64,000 bases of DNA from Rhizobium sp. JAB6 (GTDB lineage Bacteria > Pseudomonadota > Alphaproteobacteria > Rhizobiales > Rhizobiaceae), in assembly GCF_003024605.1 (NCBI RefSeq), contig NZ_PYJQ01000007.1:1-64000 (forward strand), in the 5' to 3' direction. Position 1 is the first letter of the stretch; each line of letters begins with the position of its first letter. The position numbers were made by a program, and so were the translations under genes. The notes under the pieces are model-generated. The model worked only from the letters and a program-made list of their open reading frames with translations. It ran no database searches and had not been told where the DNA came from. This document shows, piece after piece, positions 28,232-37,317 of the stretch.

Positions 28232-28259
28232 AGCCCTGCCGTTCGCGGCGGGGCTTTTT
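28232..28259 (+). terminator. Rho-independent terminator after tig
   Basis: The stem AGCCCTGCCG/CGGCGGGGCT (28232-28241 with 28246-28255 approximately, one G-T pair) has a TTCG tetraloop and is followed by TTTTTG. Confidence 0.9.
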
Positions 28260-28264
28260 GTTGT

Positions 28265-28447
28265 GAGGAAACAGTAAACTTCCTCTCCTCGCGCACGAGG
28301 AGAGGAGCTGCGACTTATCGGCTGGATAAGGAATTGACCGATATTGGCATTCATCGTTGCTATATTGATAAGATGCTCGATGATGGCTTGCTTGCAAAGA
28401 CGGGCCACATCGCGGTCAAACGCATCTCACCACAGCTGCGTAAATGA
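28265..28447 (+). pseudogene. DUF1127-like gene fragment without a usable start
   Basis: Read in frame, 28265-28447 gives about 60 residues ending PQLRK. The middle, RTRRGAATYRLDKELTDIGI followed by HR, fits the DUF1127 signature (basic stretch, then L-x-D-I-G-I-x-R). No ATG or GTG lies in frame upstream of the conserved part, and the 5' end runs into the tig terminator. It looks like a remnant or a gene that has lost its start. TTG 28334 or ATG 28373 could only yield the last third. Confidence 0.35.
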
Positions 28448-28585
28448 GCAAACCGGAAACCCGGCTGGTGCCCGCCGGATATGAATTGTTTCTGTCCTTT
28501 AGACGCGTACATTTGACCGATGCGCGGCAGCCATCAATCACTATGTTCGACTAACCTCCCGAGCGTTAAAGGCAAGGAGAGCCAA

Positions 28586-28888
28586 ATGTTCATCGCGATC
28601 GTCGATTTTACTGTTGAACCCGAAAGCCGCCCCGCAGTCGTTGCAAGGCTGCTTCAAGATAGTGATGTTATCCTCGCCATGAAGGGAAACCTCGCATTCA
28701 GTGCCTATATCGACCCTGTCGACGACGGGGCGGTTCGCATTTGGCACGAGTGGTGGGACGTTGAGCATTTCCGCACCTACACGGCGTCGGACGTGTTTAA
28801 GCAGCTCGGCCTTGTGTTGCGCCCATTGATGAAGGCGCCGCCGATTAGCCGACGGATGATGTCCGAAGTTCTTGAGACGATCGTCTGA
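28586..28888 (+). CDS. Antibiotic biosynthesis monooxygenase (ABM)-like domain protein
   Basis: A 100-residue single ABM-type ferredoxin-like protein. Such proteins are small quinol monooxygenases or act on reactive carbonyls. FIAIVDFTVEPESRPAVVA at the N-terminus and the central IWHEWWDVEHFRTY are characteristic. ATG 28586 is preceded by GGCAAGGAGAGCCAA, a strong ribosome binding site that decides the start over the upstream in-frame ATG 28520. It is 11 bases before the AraC-family regulator and probably cotranscribed with it; the substrate is unknown. Confidence 0.75.
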   Translation: MFIAIVDFTVEPESRPAVVARLLQDSDVILAMKGNLAFSAYIDPVDDGAVRIWHEWWDVEHFRTYTASDVFKQLGLVLRPLMKAPPISRRMMSEVLETIV

Positions 28889-28899
28889 GGCATATTCTG

Positions 28900-29676
28900 A
28901 TGGTAGAAGCAGCCGAAGCTTACAGCGTTTCCCGGCTGTTCCCGCCAGCCGACCGTGCTGAATTGTGTTTCGACCGGCATTACCTGCTTTACTGTACGGC
29001 CGGCACGATGCGTCTGGAGGCGGAGGGCAAGGTGTGGTCATTGCCCCCGTCGCGGGCCGCCATCATTGAAGCGGGCCGGAGTATTCATGTGACCTTGCCG
29101 CAGACGGTGATGGCCTGTTCAGCTCTCTTCGCTCGAACATTCATTCCCGCTCCGGCAGAGGCTCTTACGGTCATCAATGTGACTCCTCTCGCGCGAGAAT
29201 TGATCCTTGCTTGCCGTGTCTGGACCGATGCCGATAAGCCGCTCGATCCCTATGCGCGGCAACTCTTCGCGACCTTGGCCGCGGTCGTCAGCCAACTCGC
29301 CGCTACGCCGTCCCATGCCGCCATGCCGCTACCCCGTTCGAGTAGCGTCGCTGCGGCGATGCGGCTGACCGAACAGCGAATGGCCGAAGCGCCGGACTTT
29401 GCCTCGATTGCGCGCGACGTTGCGATGACGGAGCGGTCACTCGCTCGTCGTTTCTCGGATGAGATGGGTATGACCTGGCGTCAGACGTTGCGCCGGTTGC
29501 GCATCATTCGCGCAATGGAACTCCTCGGAGTGAATGATGTGACTATCACCGAGGCGGCATACTCGGTCGGCTACGCATCGCTATCGGCCTTCAACGCCGC
29601 ATTTTTAGAAATCAACGGCCAGACGCCGACGGCCTTCCGCCTCAGCATCCAGGGCGCTAGTCTTCCAAACCCCTAA
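28900..29676 (+). CDS. AraC-family transcriptional regulator
   Basis: A 258-residue regulator with an N-terminal cupin-like sensing domain (about residues 10-100) and a C-terminal AraC/XylS DNA-binding domain of two helix-turn-helix units (about 155-250). The latter includes DVAMTERSLARRFSDEMGMT and the signature VGYASLSAFNAAFLEINGQT. The start is ATG 28900. It lies directly after the ABM gene, which it may control; autoregulation of such pairs is common but cannot be shown here. Confidence 0.88.
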   Translation: MVEAAEAYSVSRLFPPADRAELCFDRHYLLYCTAGTMRLEAEGKVWSLPPSRAAIIEAGRSIHVTLPQTVMACSALFARTFIPAPAEALTVINVTPLARELILACRVWTDADKPLDPYARQLFATLAAVVSQLAATPSHAAMPLPRSSSVAAAMRLTEQRMAEAPDFASIARDVAMTERSLARRFSDEMGMTWRQTLRRLRIIRAMELLGVNDVTITEAAYSVGYASLSAFNAAFLEINGQTPTAFRLSIQGASLPNP

Positions 29677-29713
29677 TTTGCCTGGGCTTCGCACAGCTGC
29701 CGTCACAGGGATA

Positions 29714-31120
29714 TCAAAGTTCCGACTTGATGTCGCCCATTCGATTCCAGGCGTCGAGGCCGGCAATCTTGTAGGCTTCGGCGAGCGTCGGATAGTTGAA
29801 GGTGTTTTCGACGAAATATTCGACGGTGCCCTTGAGGTTCAGCACGGCCTGGCCGATGTGCACGAGTTCGGTCGCGCCTTCGCCGACGATGTGGACGCCA
29901 AGCAGGCGGCGGGTCTTCAGCGAGAAGATCATCTTCAGGAGACCTGTATCAAGGCCCATGATGTGGCCTCGCGAGGTCTCGCGGAAGCGGGCAATACCGC
30001 ATTCGTAAGGGATATGCCGCTCCTTGACCTCTTCCTCCGACAGGCCGCAGGTGGAGATTTCCGGCACGGCATAGATGCCGTAGGGGAAGTATTTCGGCGG
30101 CTCCTTGGCGATCGCACCGACGGCGACCCGGGCGGCGATGCGGCCCTGTTCCATCGAGGTCGAGGCGAGGCTCGGGAAACCGACCACATCGCCGGCGGCA
30201 AAGATATGCGGAACCTTCGTCGCAAAGGTCTCCGGATTAACACTGAGGCGGCCGCGTGCATCGGCCTCAAGGCCGGCGGCGGCAAGATTAAGGGTATCGG
30301 TGGCGCCCATGCGCCCGGCGGCGAAGAGAACCATGTCAGTGGTGATGCGGCGGCCATTGTCCAGCGTCAGCTCGACCTTGCCGTTCGGCAAGCGCTCCAC
30401 TTTCTCCGCCTTCTGGCCGAGCAGCAGCTTCATGTTGCGGTCGCGCAGCTGATAGGTGAAGTCCTCGACGATCTCCTTGTCGATAAAGTCGAGCATGGTG
30501 GATTTCGGATCGATCAGCGTCACCTGCGTATCGAGCGCGCTGAAGATCGTCGCATATTCGATGCCGATGACGCCGGCGCCGATGACCACCATCGATCGAG
30601 GCAGTTCCTCGATATCGAGCAGTTCATCGCTGTCGAGAACCGTCTTGCCGTCGAACGGCATGTAATCCGGACGGAACGGCTTGGTGCCGACCGCGAGCAG
30701 GATGCTGGTAGCGGAGACGGTGACAACCTCGCCATCATCCTTGAGGATCTGCATCGTCTGCGGATCGACGAAGCTTGCCTTGCCTCGGATATGCTGCACG
30801 CGGTTGCGGGCAAACTGATGTTCCAGCACTTCGACCTCGTGGTCGAGGGTGATCAGCAGGCGACGGCGCAGGTCTTCGGCGCTGATTTCCTGTTTGACGC
30901 GATAGGCGCGGCCGTAGAAGCCGCGTTCGCGCCAACCCGAGAGGTTGAGCGCCGTTTCGCGCAGCGTCTTGGAGGGAATGGTGCCGGTGTGGACCGAGAC
31001 GCCGCCGACGCGCTTGCCTTGCTCGACGACGAGCACCCTCTTGCCGAGCTTGGCGGCCTGGATAGCGCCTCTGCGGCCGGCAGGGCCGCTGCCCACGACT
31101 AGGAGATCGAATTGGTCCAT
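29714..31120 (-). CDS. sthA: Soluble (Si-specific) NAD(P) transhydrogenase
   Basis: Flavoprotein that exchanges reducing equivalents between NADPH and NAD in the cytoplasm. The 468-residue protein has the N-terminal FAD motif LVVGSGPAGRRGAIQAAKLG, the NAD(P)-binding GxGxxG near residue 182 (VVIGAGVIGIEYA) and the C-terminal dimerisation domain. The redox-active CxxxxC of related dihydrolipoamide dehydrogenases is replaced around HTGTIPSKTLRE, which distinguishes SthA from that family. It is monocistronic; its upstream region is shared with nothing closer than the phosphatase gene 201 bases away. Confidence 0.93.
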   Translation of the reverse strand: MDQFDLLVVGSGPAGRRGAIQAAKLGKRVLVVEQGKRVGGVSVHTGTIPSKTLRETALNLSGWRERGFYGRAYRVKQEISAEDLRRRLLITLDHEVEVLEHQFARNRVQHIRGKASFVDPQTMQILKDDGEVVTVSATSILLAVGTKPFRPDYMPFDGKTVLDSDELLDIEELPRSMVVIGAGVIGIEYATIFSALDTQVTLIDPKSTMLDFIDKEIVEDFTYQLRDRNMKLLLGQKAEKVERLPNGKVELTLDNGRRITTDMVLFAAGRMGATDTLNLAAAGLEADARGRLSVNPETFATKVPHIFAAGDVVGFPSLASTSMEQGRIAARVAVGAIAKEPPKYFPYGIYAVPEISTCGLSEEEVKERHIPYECGIARFRETSRGHIMGLDTGLLKMIFSLKTRRLLGVHIVGEGATELVHIGQAVLNLKGTVEYFVENTFNYPTLAEAYKIAGLDAWNRMGDIKSEL

Positions 31121-31321
31121 CGGGAAGCCTCGGATGAATGGAATAGGGAATCAATGTCGCAATGCAACATGCTCCGTCAACCGGTAGCGGCTCAATGTTA
31201 CAGATTATCTAACGGGAAGTCAGAGCATGTCGGGCAAAGGGTGCGGTGGCTTTGCGATAACGACATGCGCAAAATCAAAGACCGAAAGCGTGGGAAGCAA
31301 ATCTGAAAGATCGCGACGCGC

Positions 31322-31918
31322 TCAGGACGCCGAAAGCCCAAGCCAGGGTTCCAGCTTCTCGAAGGTACGGTCCATGGCATAAGCACGCGTGAAGGAGAAC
31401 GGCAGGTGGCCATAGATGATCGACATCTGGCCCTCTGCGGTAGCCTCGTTGGTCTTGGCGATCGCGGCAAGGTAAAGTGCGGAGGCCAGGCCGGTTCTGT
31501 CGGCTCCGGCCTGGCAATGAATGAGGATCGGCTTCGGCGCATTCCGCATGATGTCGACAAGCTGCGCGGCCTGCTCTTGGGTCAGCTCGCGGCCCGAAGA
31601 CATATGGAAATCGATATGGTTGATGTTGAGCTCTTTCGCTTCAGCAACTTCATTATCATACCAACGGTGCCCGCTATTGTCGCCACGCAGGTTGATAATG
31701 GTCTTGATACCGTATTGCTTTTGAAACTCCGCGATGTTGCTGGCCGAGGGCTGCGAGGAGCGGTAGAGCTCGCCGGCGACGACCGGATGGAAATTCGTCG
31801 TCCAGAGCATGTGAGCATAGAAGCCACCGGCGACTGCCGCGAAGCCGATCGAGGCAACGAACGCGCCCCGGCCAAAATGGCGAAGGCGAGAGGCAAGTGT
31901 CGGCGATGTCTTTTGCAT
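31322..31918 (-). CDS. Membrane-anchored dual-specificity/tyrosine phosphatase-like protein
   Basis: A protein of 198 residues with an N-terminal membrane helix (GAFVASIGFAAVAGGFYAHM) and a phosphatase domain carrying the catalytic CX5R loop in LIHCQAGADRTGLASALYLA. The conserved INLRGDN and an Asp-containing general-acid loop lie earlier. ATG 31918 is preceded by CGGAGATCGC on the minus strand; the longer open frame to 32074 has no such site. The orientation suggests a periplasmic catalytic domain. It is similar to rhizobial 'dual specificity phosphatase' genes of unknown target. Confidence 0.85.
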   Translation of the reverse strand: MQKTSPTLASRLRHFGRGAFVASIGFAAVAGGFYAHMLWTTNFHPVVAGELYRSSQPSASNIAEFQKQYGIKTIINLRGDNSGHRWYDNEVAEAKELNINHIDFHMSSGRELTQEQAAQLVDIMRNAPKPILIHCQAGADRTGLASALYLAAIAKTNEATAEGQMSIIYGHLPFSFTRAYAMDRTFEKLEPWLGLSAS

Positions 31919-32178
31919 GCGATCTCCGGATCGGATCGACCACTGAGGCGGATTGGTCAAATCAAAACAGCAGCTTCCGCCAGCAAGCTTGCCGTTGCGA
32001 GAGCCGCAATCCTTCTGCCAGACCATCCTGACGCTGAGCTGAAAAATAATGACTGACGAGGATTGGCGATTCACAGCCGCTTCGAAAAGGCGGACGTGTC
32101 TTCTGCTTAAAAAAGCTAATTACATCAAATTGCTGATTTATATTTTTGAATAAGAATCTTAGGAAGCGTTGGGCAATT

Positions 32179-33033
32179 TCAGATCAATCGCAACGCGCGG
32201 AAGCTGACATGTCCGTTTTTTCCAATGATAACATGGTCGTGAACGGTGATGCCGAGGGGCTTGGCGGTATCGATGATCGTCTTCGTCATGTCGATATCGG
32301 CGCGAGATGGGGTCGGGTCTCCCGACGGGTGATTATGCACCAGAATCACCGCCGAGGCGGAGAGTTCGAGTGCGCGCTTGACGACCTCGCGCGGATAGAC
32401 AGGCGTATGATCGATCGTGCCGAAGCCCTGCACTTCGTCTGCGATCAGGGCGTTGCGCTTGTCGAGAAACAGCAGGCGGAATTGCTCGCGGGCTTCGTGC
32501 GCCATGGCGGCATGACAGTAGTCGATAAGCGCTTTCCACGAGGAGAGCACCGGTTTGCCCGTCAATTCGCTCTTCAGCATGCGCTGTGCGACGCTCGCGA
32601 CCAGCTTCAGGTCGAGCGCGACCGCATCGCCGACACCGCTGATCTCGGTCAGCAGACCGACGGGAGCGCCGAACACGCCGCCAAGCGTGCCGAAGCGGGC
32701 AAGCAGAGCCTTGGCGATCGGTTTCGTATCGCGGCGCGGGATCAGCCGGAAAAGCAGGAGCTCGAGGATTTCGTAGTCCGCCAGCGCCGCATCGCCGCCA
32801 TCGCGGTAGCGATTGCGCAACCGTTCGCGGTGACCATGATAATGGGCTTCGCCATTGGTCGGCGTGGATTGAGCTACTGAAGCGGATTTGGCGGTCTGCG
32901 CCGCGGGCTTAGCCGGTTGGGGGAAGAATAGCCGCTCGTCGAGCAGGGGGGCTTCTTCCAACGCCTCCGTCTTCCCGCCTCTATCGAGGGGCATGTCGCC
33001 ATGTCCGTTGGGAGAAGCGGGACGTTTCGCCAT
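32179..33033 (-). CDS. radC: RadC-family JAMM/MPN+ domain protein
   Basis: A 284-residue protein with an N-terminal helix-hairpin-helix part ([20 protein letters not shown]) and a C-terminal JAMM metalloprotease-like domain showing [16 protein letters not shown], the HxHx(n)D zinc motif. Despite the name, a repair role for RadC has not been established. The first 70 residues are variable and rich in Pro/Ala. It lies two bases after the map stop and is probably cotranscribed with sfsA and map. Confidence 0.93.
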   Translation of the reverse strand: MAKRPASPNGHGDMPLDRGGKTEALEEAPLLDERLFFPQPAKPAAQTAKSASVAQSTPTNGEAHYHGHRERLRNRYRDGGDAALADYEILELLLFRLIPRRDTKPIAKALLARFGTLGGVFGAPVGLLTEISGVGDAVALDLKLVASVAQRMLKSELTGKPVLSSWKALIDYCHAAMAHEAREQFRLLFLDKRNALIADEVQGFGTIDHTPVYPREVVKRALELSASAVILVHNHPSGDPTPSRADIDMTKTIIDTAKPLGITVHDHVIIGKNGHVSFRALRLI

Positions 33034-33035
33034 GT

Positions 33036-33872
33036 TTATCCCTGCAGCGGCGGCAGGCCGGGACGGTCGAGCCCGCCGGGCGACAGGGTGAAGATTTCGC
33101 AGCCCGTGGCGGTAACGCCGACCGTATGCTCGTACTGCGCCGAGAGCGAACGGTCGCGGGTGACGGCCGTCCAGCCATCGCCGAGCACCTTCACATGCGG
33201 CTTGCCAAGATTGATCATCGGCTCGATGGTGAAGATCATGCCTTCGCGCAGTTCGGGGCCGTCATTGACGCGGCCGTAATGCAGGATATTCGGTGAGTCA
33301 TGGAAGAGGCTGCCGACGCCGTGGCCGCAGAAGTCGCGCACGACCGAGCAGCGCTCGCCTTCGGCATAGGTCTGGATCGCTTCGCCGATGGCGCCGGTGC
33401 GGGCACCCGGACGAACGGCGGCAATGCCGCGCATCAGGGATTCATAAGTGACTTCGAGCAGCCGTTCGGCCGAGCGCTTGATTTCGCCGACCGGATACAT
33501 GCGGCTGGAATCGCCGTGCCAGCCATCGAGCACATAGGTCACGTCGATATTGACGATATCGCCTTCACGTAGCGGCTTGTCGTTGGGAATACCGTGGCAG
33601 ACGACATGGTTGATCGAGGTGCAGGAGGATTTCATATAGCCGCGGTAGTTCAGCGTCGCGGGATAAGCGCCGTGATCCATGCCGAATTCGAAAACGAAGC
33701 GGTCGATGACATCGGTGGGCACGCCGGGCTTGACGATCGCGGCGAGTTCGTCGAGGCAGCGGGCGGTCAGCTGGCATGCCTTGCGCATTCCGGCAAACGC
33801 GTCTTCTCCGTAGATGCGGATAGCCCCCGTATTTTTCGCCGGCGCCGTTGCCGCTTCGATGTAATTCACCAT
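33036..33872 (-). CDS. map: Methionine aminopeptidase, type I
   Basis: Removes the N-terminal methionine from new proteins. The 278-residue protein has the conserved metal ligands in [20 protein letters not shown] (two Asp), [14 protein letters not shown] (His), IFTIEPMI (Glu) and the C-terminal EHTVGVT (Glu). The start ATG 33872 lies two bases from the sfsA stop and the stop two bases from the radC start, indicating one transcript sfsA-map-radC. Confidence 0.95.
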   Translation of the reverse strand: MVNYIEAATAPAKNTGAIRIYGEDAFAGMRKACQLTARCLDELAAIVKPGVPTDVIDRFVFEFGMDHGAYPATLNYRGYMKSSCTSINHVVCHGIPNDKPLREGDIVNIDVTYVLDGWHGDSSRMYPVGEIKRSAERLLEVTYESLMRGIAAVRPGARTGAIGEAIQTYAEGERCSVVRDFCGHGVGSLFHDSPNILHYGRVNDGPELREGMIFTIEPMINLGKPHVKVLGDGWTAVTRDRSLSAQYEHTVGVTATGCEIFTLSPGGLDRPGLPPLQG

Positions 33873-33874
33873 GA

Positions 33875-34621
33875 CTAGCCTTCGGTAGAGATCTTAAACT
33901 GTTCTAATGCAGCTATGCCGGGTTCGTCCATGGGGATCAACCCGGCAGGCGCGATTTCCGTCGGCGAGACCCTGCATTTCAGCGCATAGACTTCGACGCC
34001 ACGCGCCAGAGCACGATCAAATGCCCGGGCGTAAACCGGATCGAGATCACCGCAGATGCGGAAGCGATCGCAATCATTGCGCTGGATCATGAACAGCATG
34101 ACGGCGCGGTAGCCGGCCTCAGCCATGTCGCCCAGTTCTTCGAGATGCTTGGCGCCCCGCGCCGTCGCCGTATCGGGGAATTCCGCAAGACCCGGCTGCC
34201 GCATGAAATGGACGTTTTTCACCTCGACATAGGTGGTTGTCCGCAAAGGGTCGGTCAAGAGCAGGTCGATGCGGGAGTTGCGGCCGTAATTCTGCTCGCG
34301 CTTGACGGTCGTATAATCGCCGAGATCGGAGACCTGTCCGAGCGCGATCGCTTCGGCTGCGATACGGTTCGGCATGGCGGTATTGACGCCGACGGTGGTG
34401 CCGTCTGCCTCGATCAATTCGAAGACATGGCGGTATTTTCGCTTCGCGCCTTCATGTTCGGAGAGCCAAATGCGCGAGCCGGGTGCCGTGAGGCCGAGCA
34501 TCGAGCCGGTATTCGGGCAGGATCCGGTGATGAAGGTCCCGTCCTCCAGCTCGGCATCGAAGAGGAAGCGCTTGTAGCGGGAAATCAGGCGGGCAGGGAC
34601 GAGAGGCGAAGGAAATTGCAT
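33875..34621 (-). CDS. sfsA: SfsA family protein (sugar fermentation stimulation protein homologue)
   Basis: A 248-residue member of the SfsA family, predicted DNA-binding/nuclease-like proteins first noted for effects on maltose metabolism. [10 protein letters not shown] near residue 42 and YVEVKNVHF near residue 123, followed by [16 protein letters not shown], are family signatures. ATG 34621 ([12 protein letters not shown]) was chosen; an open frame runs further but would overlap phaC. It is the first gene of the sfsA-map-radC set. The molecular role remains uncertain. Confidence 0.93.
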   Translation of the reverse strand: MQFPSPLVPARLISRYKRFLFDAELEDGTFITGSCPNTGSMLGLTAPGSRIWLSEHEGAKRKYRHVFELIEADGTTVGVNTAMPNRIAAEAIALGQVSDLGDYTTVKREQNYGRNSRIDLLLTDPLRTTTYVEVKNVHFMRQPGLAEFPDTATARGAKHLEELGDMAEAGYRAVMLFMIQRNDCDRFRICGDLDPVYARAFDRALARGVEVYALKCRVSPTEIAPAGLIPMDEPGIAALEQFKISTEG

Positions 34622-34635
34622 AATCGGGCGACTGC

Positions 34636-36483
34636 TTACGCCCGTTCCAGAACGAAGCTGCCGGGTGCCTCTTCCAGCGCATTGAGCGCCTTGCCGCCGG
34701 GTTTGCGCGCCGCCGTCATGCGGTGGTCTTGCGCGAGGATCCAGGAATGCCAATGCGGCCACCAGGAGCCAGGCGTCTCCTTTGCTCCGGCGAGCCAATC
34801 CTCATAGTCGCCGCCCGTCGGGCCGCCCGTCCAGAACTGATATTTATGCTTATCAGGCGGGTTGACGACGCCGGCAATGTGGCCTGAGCCCGTTACCACG
34901 AATTCCACCGGACCGCCGAAATACCGGCTGCCGACGAAGACGGATTTGGCCGGCGCGATGTGATCCTCGCGGGTTGCCAGATTGTAGACGGGGATGCGCA
35001 CGTCCTTCAGCGACAATGTCTTGCCGTCGAGCACCATTTTGCCCTGGCTCAATGCATTGTTGAGGTAGCAGTTGCGCAGGTAGAATGAATGGTTGGCCGC
35101 GGCCATACGCGTGGAGTCAGCATTCCAGAACAGCAGGTCGAAGGGCAGGGGTTCCTGTCCCTTCAGATAGTTGTTGACGAAATAGGGCCAGATCAGTTCG
35201 GAGGCGCGCAGCATGTTGAAGGCCGTCGCCATCTTCGAACCTTCGAGATAGCCGAGCACATTCATCTGCTCTTCCAGGGCTGCGATCTGCTCCTCGTCGA
35301 CGAAAACCTTCAGGTCGCCGGCAAAGGTGAAATCGACCTGCGTCGTCAGGAAGGTTACCGTTCGGATGCGCTTGTTCTTTTCCTTGGCATGGAGGGCGAG
35401 CGTGGCCGCGAGCAGCGTGCCGCCGACGCAATATCCGACGGCATTCACCTCCTGCTCGCCCGTCGCCTTCTCAATCGTTTCGAGTGCGAAATCGATGCCT
35501 TCGCGGGCATAGGAGGTCCAGTCCTTTGCCGCATGCCGATGGTCGGGGTTCACCCAGGAAATGACGAAGACGGTGTGACCTTGCTCGACACACCATTTGA
35601 TGAAGGATTTCTGCGGATTGAGATCGAGAATGTAGAATTTGTTGATCCACGGCGGGCAGATCAGCAGAGGCCGCTTCAGCACCTTGTCCGTCGCCGCCTC
35701 GTATTGGATGACCTGGCAGACATCGCTTTGCGCGATGACCTTGCCCGGCGTCAGAGCCATGTCGCGGCCGACGGCGAATTTCGTCATGTCGGTCTGCCGC
35801 AGGCGAAGTTCGCCATGGCCAATGCTGATATCTTCCGCCAGCATCTTCATGCCGCGCACGAGGTTCTCGGCGTTGGAGGCGATGGTTTCGCGGTAGACCT
35901 GCGGGTTGGTCGCGACGAAATTGGTGGGCGAGAGAGCAGCGGTGATCTGCTTCGTGTAGAACGCCGCCTTGTGGCGCGTATGCTCGTCCAACCCTTCGGC
36001 TTCGCCGACCAGCTTTTCCGCCCAGTTCGACGTCAGGAGATAGGTCTGTTTCAGAAAGTCGAAGAAGGGGTTCTTCTGCCAGTCTTCATCGGCAAAGCGC
36101 CTGTCCTTGACCGCTTCAGCTTCTGCCTCGGCGGACGAATCGCCGCTGAGGCGTTGCATCGTTTTCGTCCAAAGGCCGAAATAGCCGGTCAGGAGGTGAG
36201 TCTGCGCCTCCAGCGTCCGGCGGGGATCGGAGAGCCAATATTCGCCGACCTTGGACAGCGTCTTGACCATATCGGTGATAGGATCGGCGAGCGTATCGAC
36301 CTTCTCGCCGCGTTCGCGCGGCGCCAGCCAGGCCGAGGCTGCCTTGCCGAGATTTTCCAGCGCACGGGCAAAATTGACGGCCATCGCTTCGGGATCCCTG
36401 ACGATGTAAGGCTCGACTGACTTTGGATCAAAGCCGGGAAAGCCACCATTGCCTTCATTCTTGTCCCGCTTGCTGTCGGTCAC
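34636..36483 (-). CDS. phaC: Class I poly(R)-hydroxyalkanoic acid synthase
   Basis: Polymerises 3-hydroxyacyl-CoA into polyhydroxyalkanoate at the granule surface. The 615-residue protein contains the lipase-like box GYCVGG with the catalytic Cys at residue 352. The partner Asp lies in REDHIAP and the His in [12 protein letters not shown]. The start is GTG 36483, preceded by GGGAGG on the minus strand; nearby ATGs are out of frame. The upstream region is shared with a divergent lipoprotein gene and contains an inverted repeat TGCGAC-N10-GTCGCA. The phasin gene at 58.7 kb is its likely functional partner. Confidence 0.95.
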   Translation of the reverse strand: MTDSKRDKNEGNGGFPGFDPKSVEPYIVRDPEAMAVNFARALENLGKAASAWLAPRERGEKVDTLADPITDMVKTLSKVGEYWLSDPRRTLEAQTHLLTGYFGLWTKTMQRLSGDSSAEAEAEAVKDRRFADEDWQKNPFFDFLKQTYLLTSNWAEKLVGEAEGLDEHTRHKAAFYTKQITAALSPTNFVATNPQVYRETIASNAENLVRGMKMLAEDISIGHGELRLRQTDMTKFAVGRDMALTPGKVIAQSDVCQVIQYEAATDKVLKRPLLICPPWINKFYILDLNPQKSFIKWCVEQGHTVFVISWVNPDHRHAAKDWTSYAREGIDFALETIEKATGEQEVNAVGYCVGGTLLAATLALHAKEKNKRIRTVTFLTTQVDFTFAGDLKVFVDEEQIAALEEQMNVLGYLEGSKMATAFNMLRASELIWPYFVNNYLKGQEPLPFDLLFWNADSTRMAAANHSFYLRNCYLNNALSQGKMVLDGKTLSLKDVRIPVYNLATREDHIAPAKSVFVGSRYFGGPVEFVVTGSGHIAGVVNPPDKHKYQFWTGGPTGGDYEDWLAGAKETPGSWWPHWHSWILAQDHRMTAARKPGGKALNALEEAPGSFVLERA

Positions 36484-36642
36484 GCATCATCCTCCCGGCG
36501 GCAGCTCGTGTCTTGTTTTCCATTTGTACATCTTGCGGGAAAAGGAATACAAGTCGAATGAAACGCAACCCTGCTCTTGCTTTGCTGCTGCGACAAATTT
36601 AACAGTCGCAACCCACGGCAAAGATAGCGCAGGAAGACAATT

Positions 36643-37095
36643 ATGAGCGGCGGCATGGTGGCAAGATTGAACCGGTATTCCGTACTCTGCGGTGCGATGT
36701 GCGGAATTCTCGCATTGACGCTCGCAAGCTGCTCGACGCCCGAAGAAAAGGCAGCCTACGCCAAGCGCAAGCAGCCGCCTCAGGCTGTGATCGTGAAGCC
36801 CGCCAAGGGCACGCCGGTCTTGGAAACCAGCACGCAGCAATATTACAAGGACGGCTATCCTTCCTTCAACGCACCGCCGACCGCGGCAAACGTCCAGATC
36901 AACGATCAGCAGGCGGGTGATATGGTAAAGCAGCTGACCTCGCTCGGATCTCAGCGCAAGGCCGGTACGATCTCGGAAGCCGAGTACCAGAGGCGCGTTG
37001 CCGAGATGCGCAAGCTTGCCGCCGAACATGGCCAGGATACGCTGCAGGAAATTCAGAAAGAGGGCGGCGCGCAGCCGGGCCAGACGCAGAATTAA
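36643..37095 (+). CDS. Small lipoprotein with SHOCT-like C-terminal helix pair
   Basis: A 150-residue secreted lipoprotein. The N-terminal signal peptide ends with the lipobox LTLASC, so lipid attachment is expected at about Cys31. The C-terminal segment, SLGSQRKAGTISEAEYQRRV, resembles the short helical SHOCT motif. It is divergent from phaC, separated by 159 bases, and unrelated in function as far as can be seen. The start ATG 36643 could be replaced by ATG 36655. Confidence 0.75.
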   Translation: MSGGMVARLNRYSVLCGAMCGILALTLASCSTPEEKAAYAKRKQPPQAVIVKPAKGTPVLETSTQQYYKDGYPSFNAPPTAANVQINDQQAGDMVKQLTSLGSQRKAGTISEAEYQRRVAEMRKLAAEHGQDTLQEIQKEGGAQPGQTQN

Positions 37096-37317
37096 CCTTG
37101 CGTTTCAGACGATTTGGACGCAAAGCGTTCGGATAGGCCGAATTTGGATGTATCTGACAGGCGGATTGCACTTTGCGTGCATAAGCGCCCAAGATTCACC
37201 TTATCTTTCGAGATAGCATGAATACGGCGCCGCGAGTCCCAAGTTCGTATCGCGGCTGGCCGGGAGATCGACGAACTTCAGCGCGGTTTTGAGGGCCGCT
37301 GTCCCATGGGGAAAGAA

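Larger units (their letters stand above)
28207..28585. other. Intergenic region after tig
   Basis: 379 bases. It contains the tig terminator, a perfect 10-bp hairpin CCTCTCCTCG-CGCA-CGAGGAGAGG (28282-28305) without a T run, and a decayed DUF1127-like reading frame ending at 28447. The last 130 bases precede the ABM-domain gene and probably hold its promoter. Confidence 0.5.
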
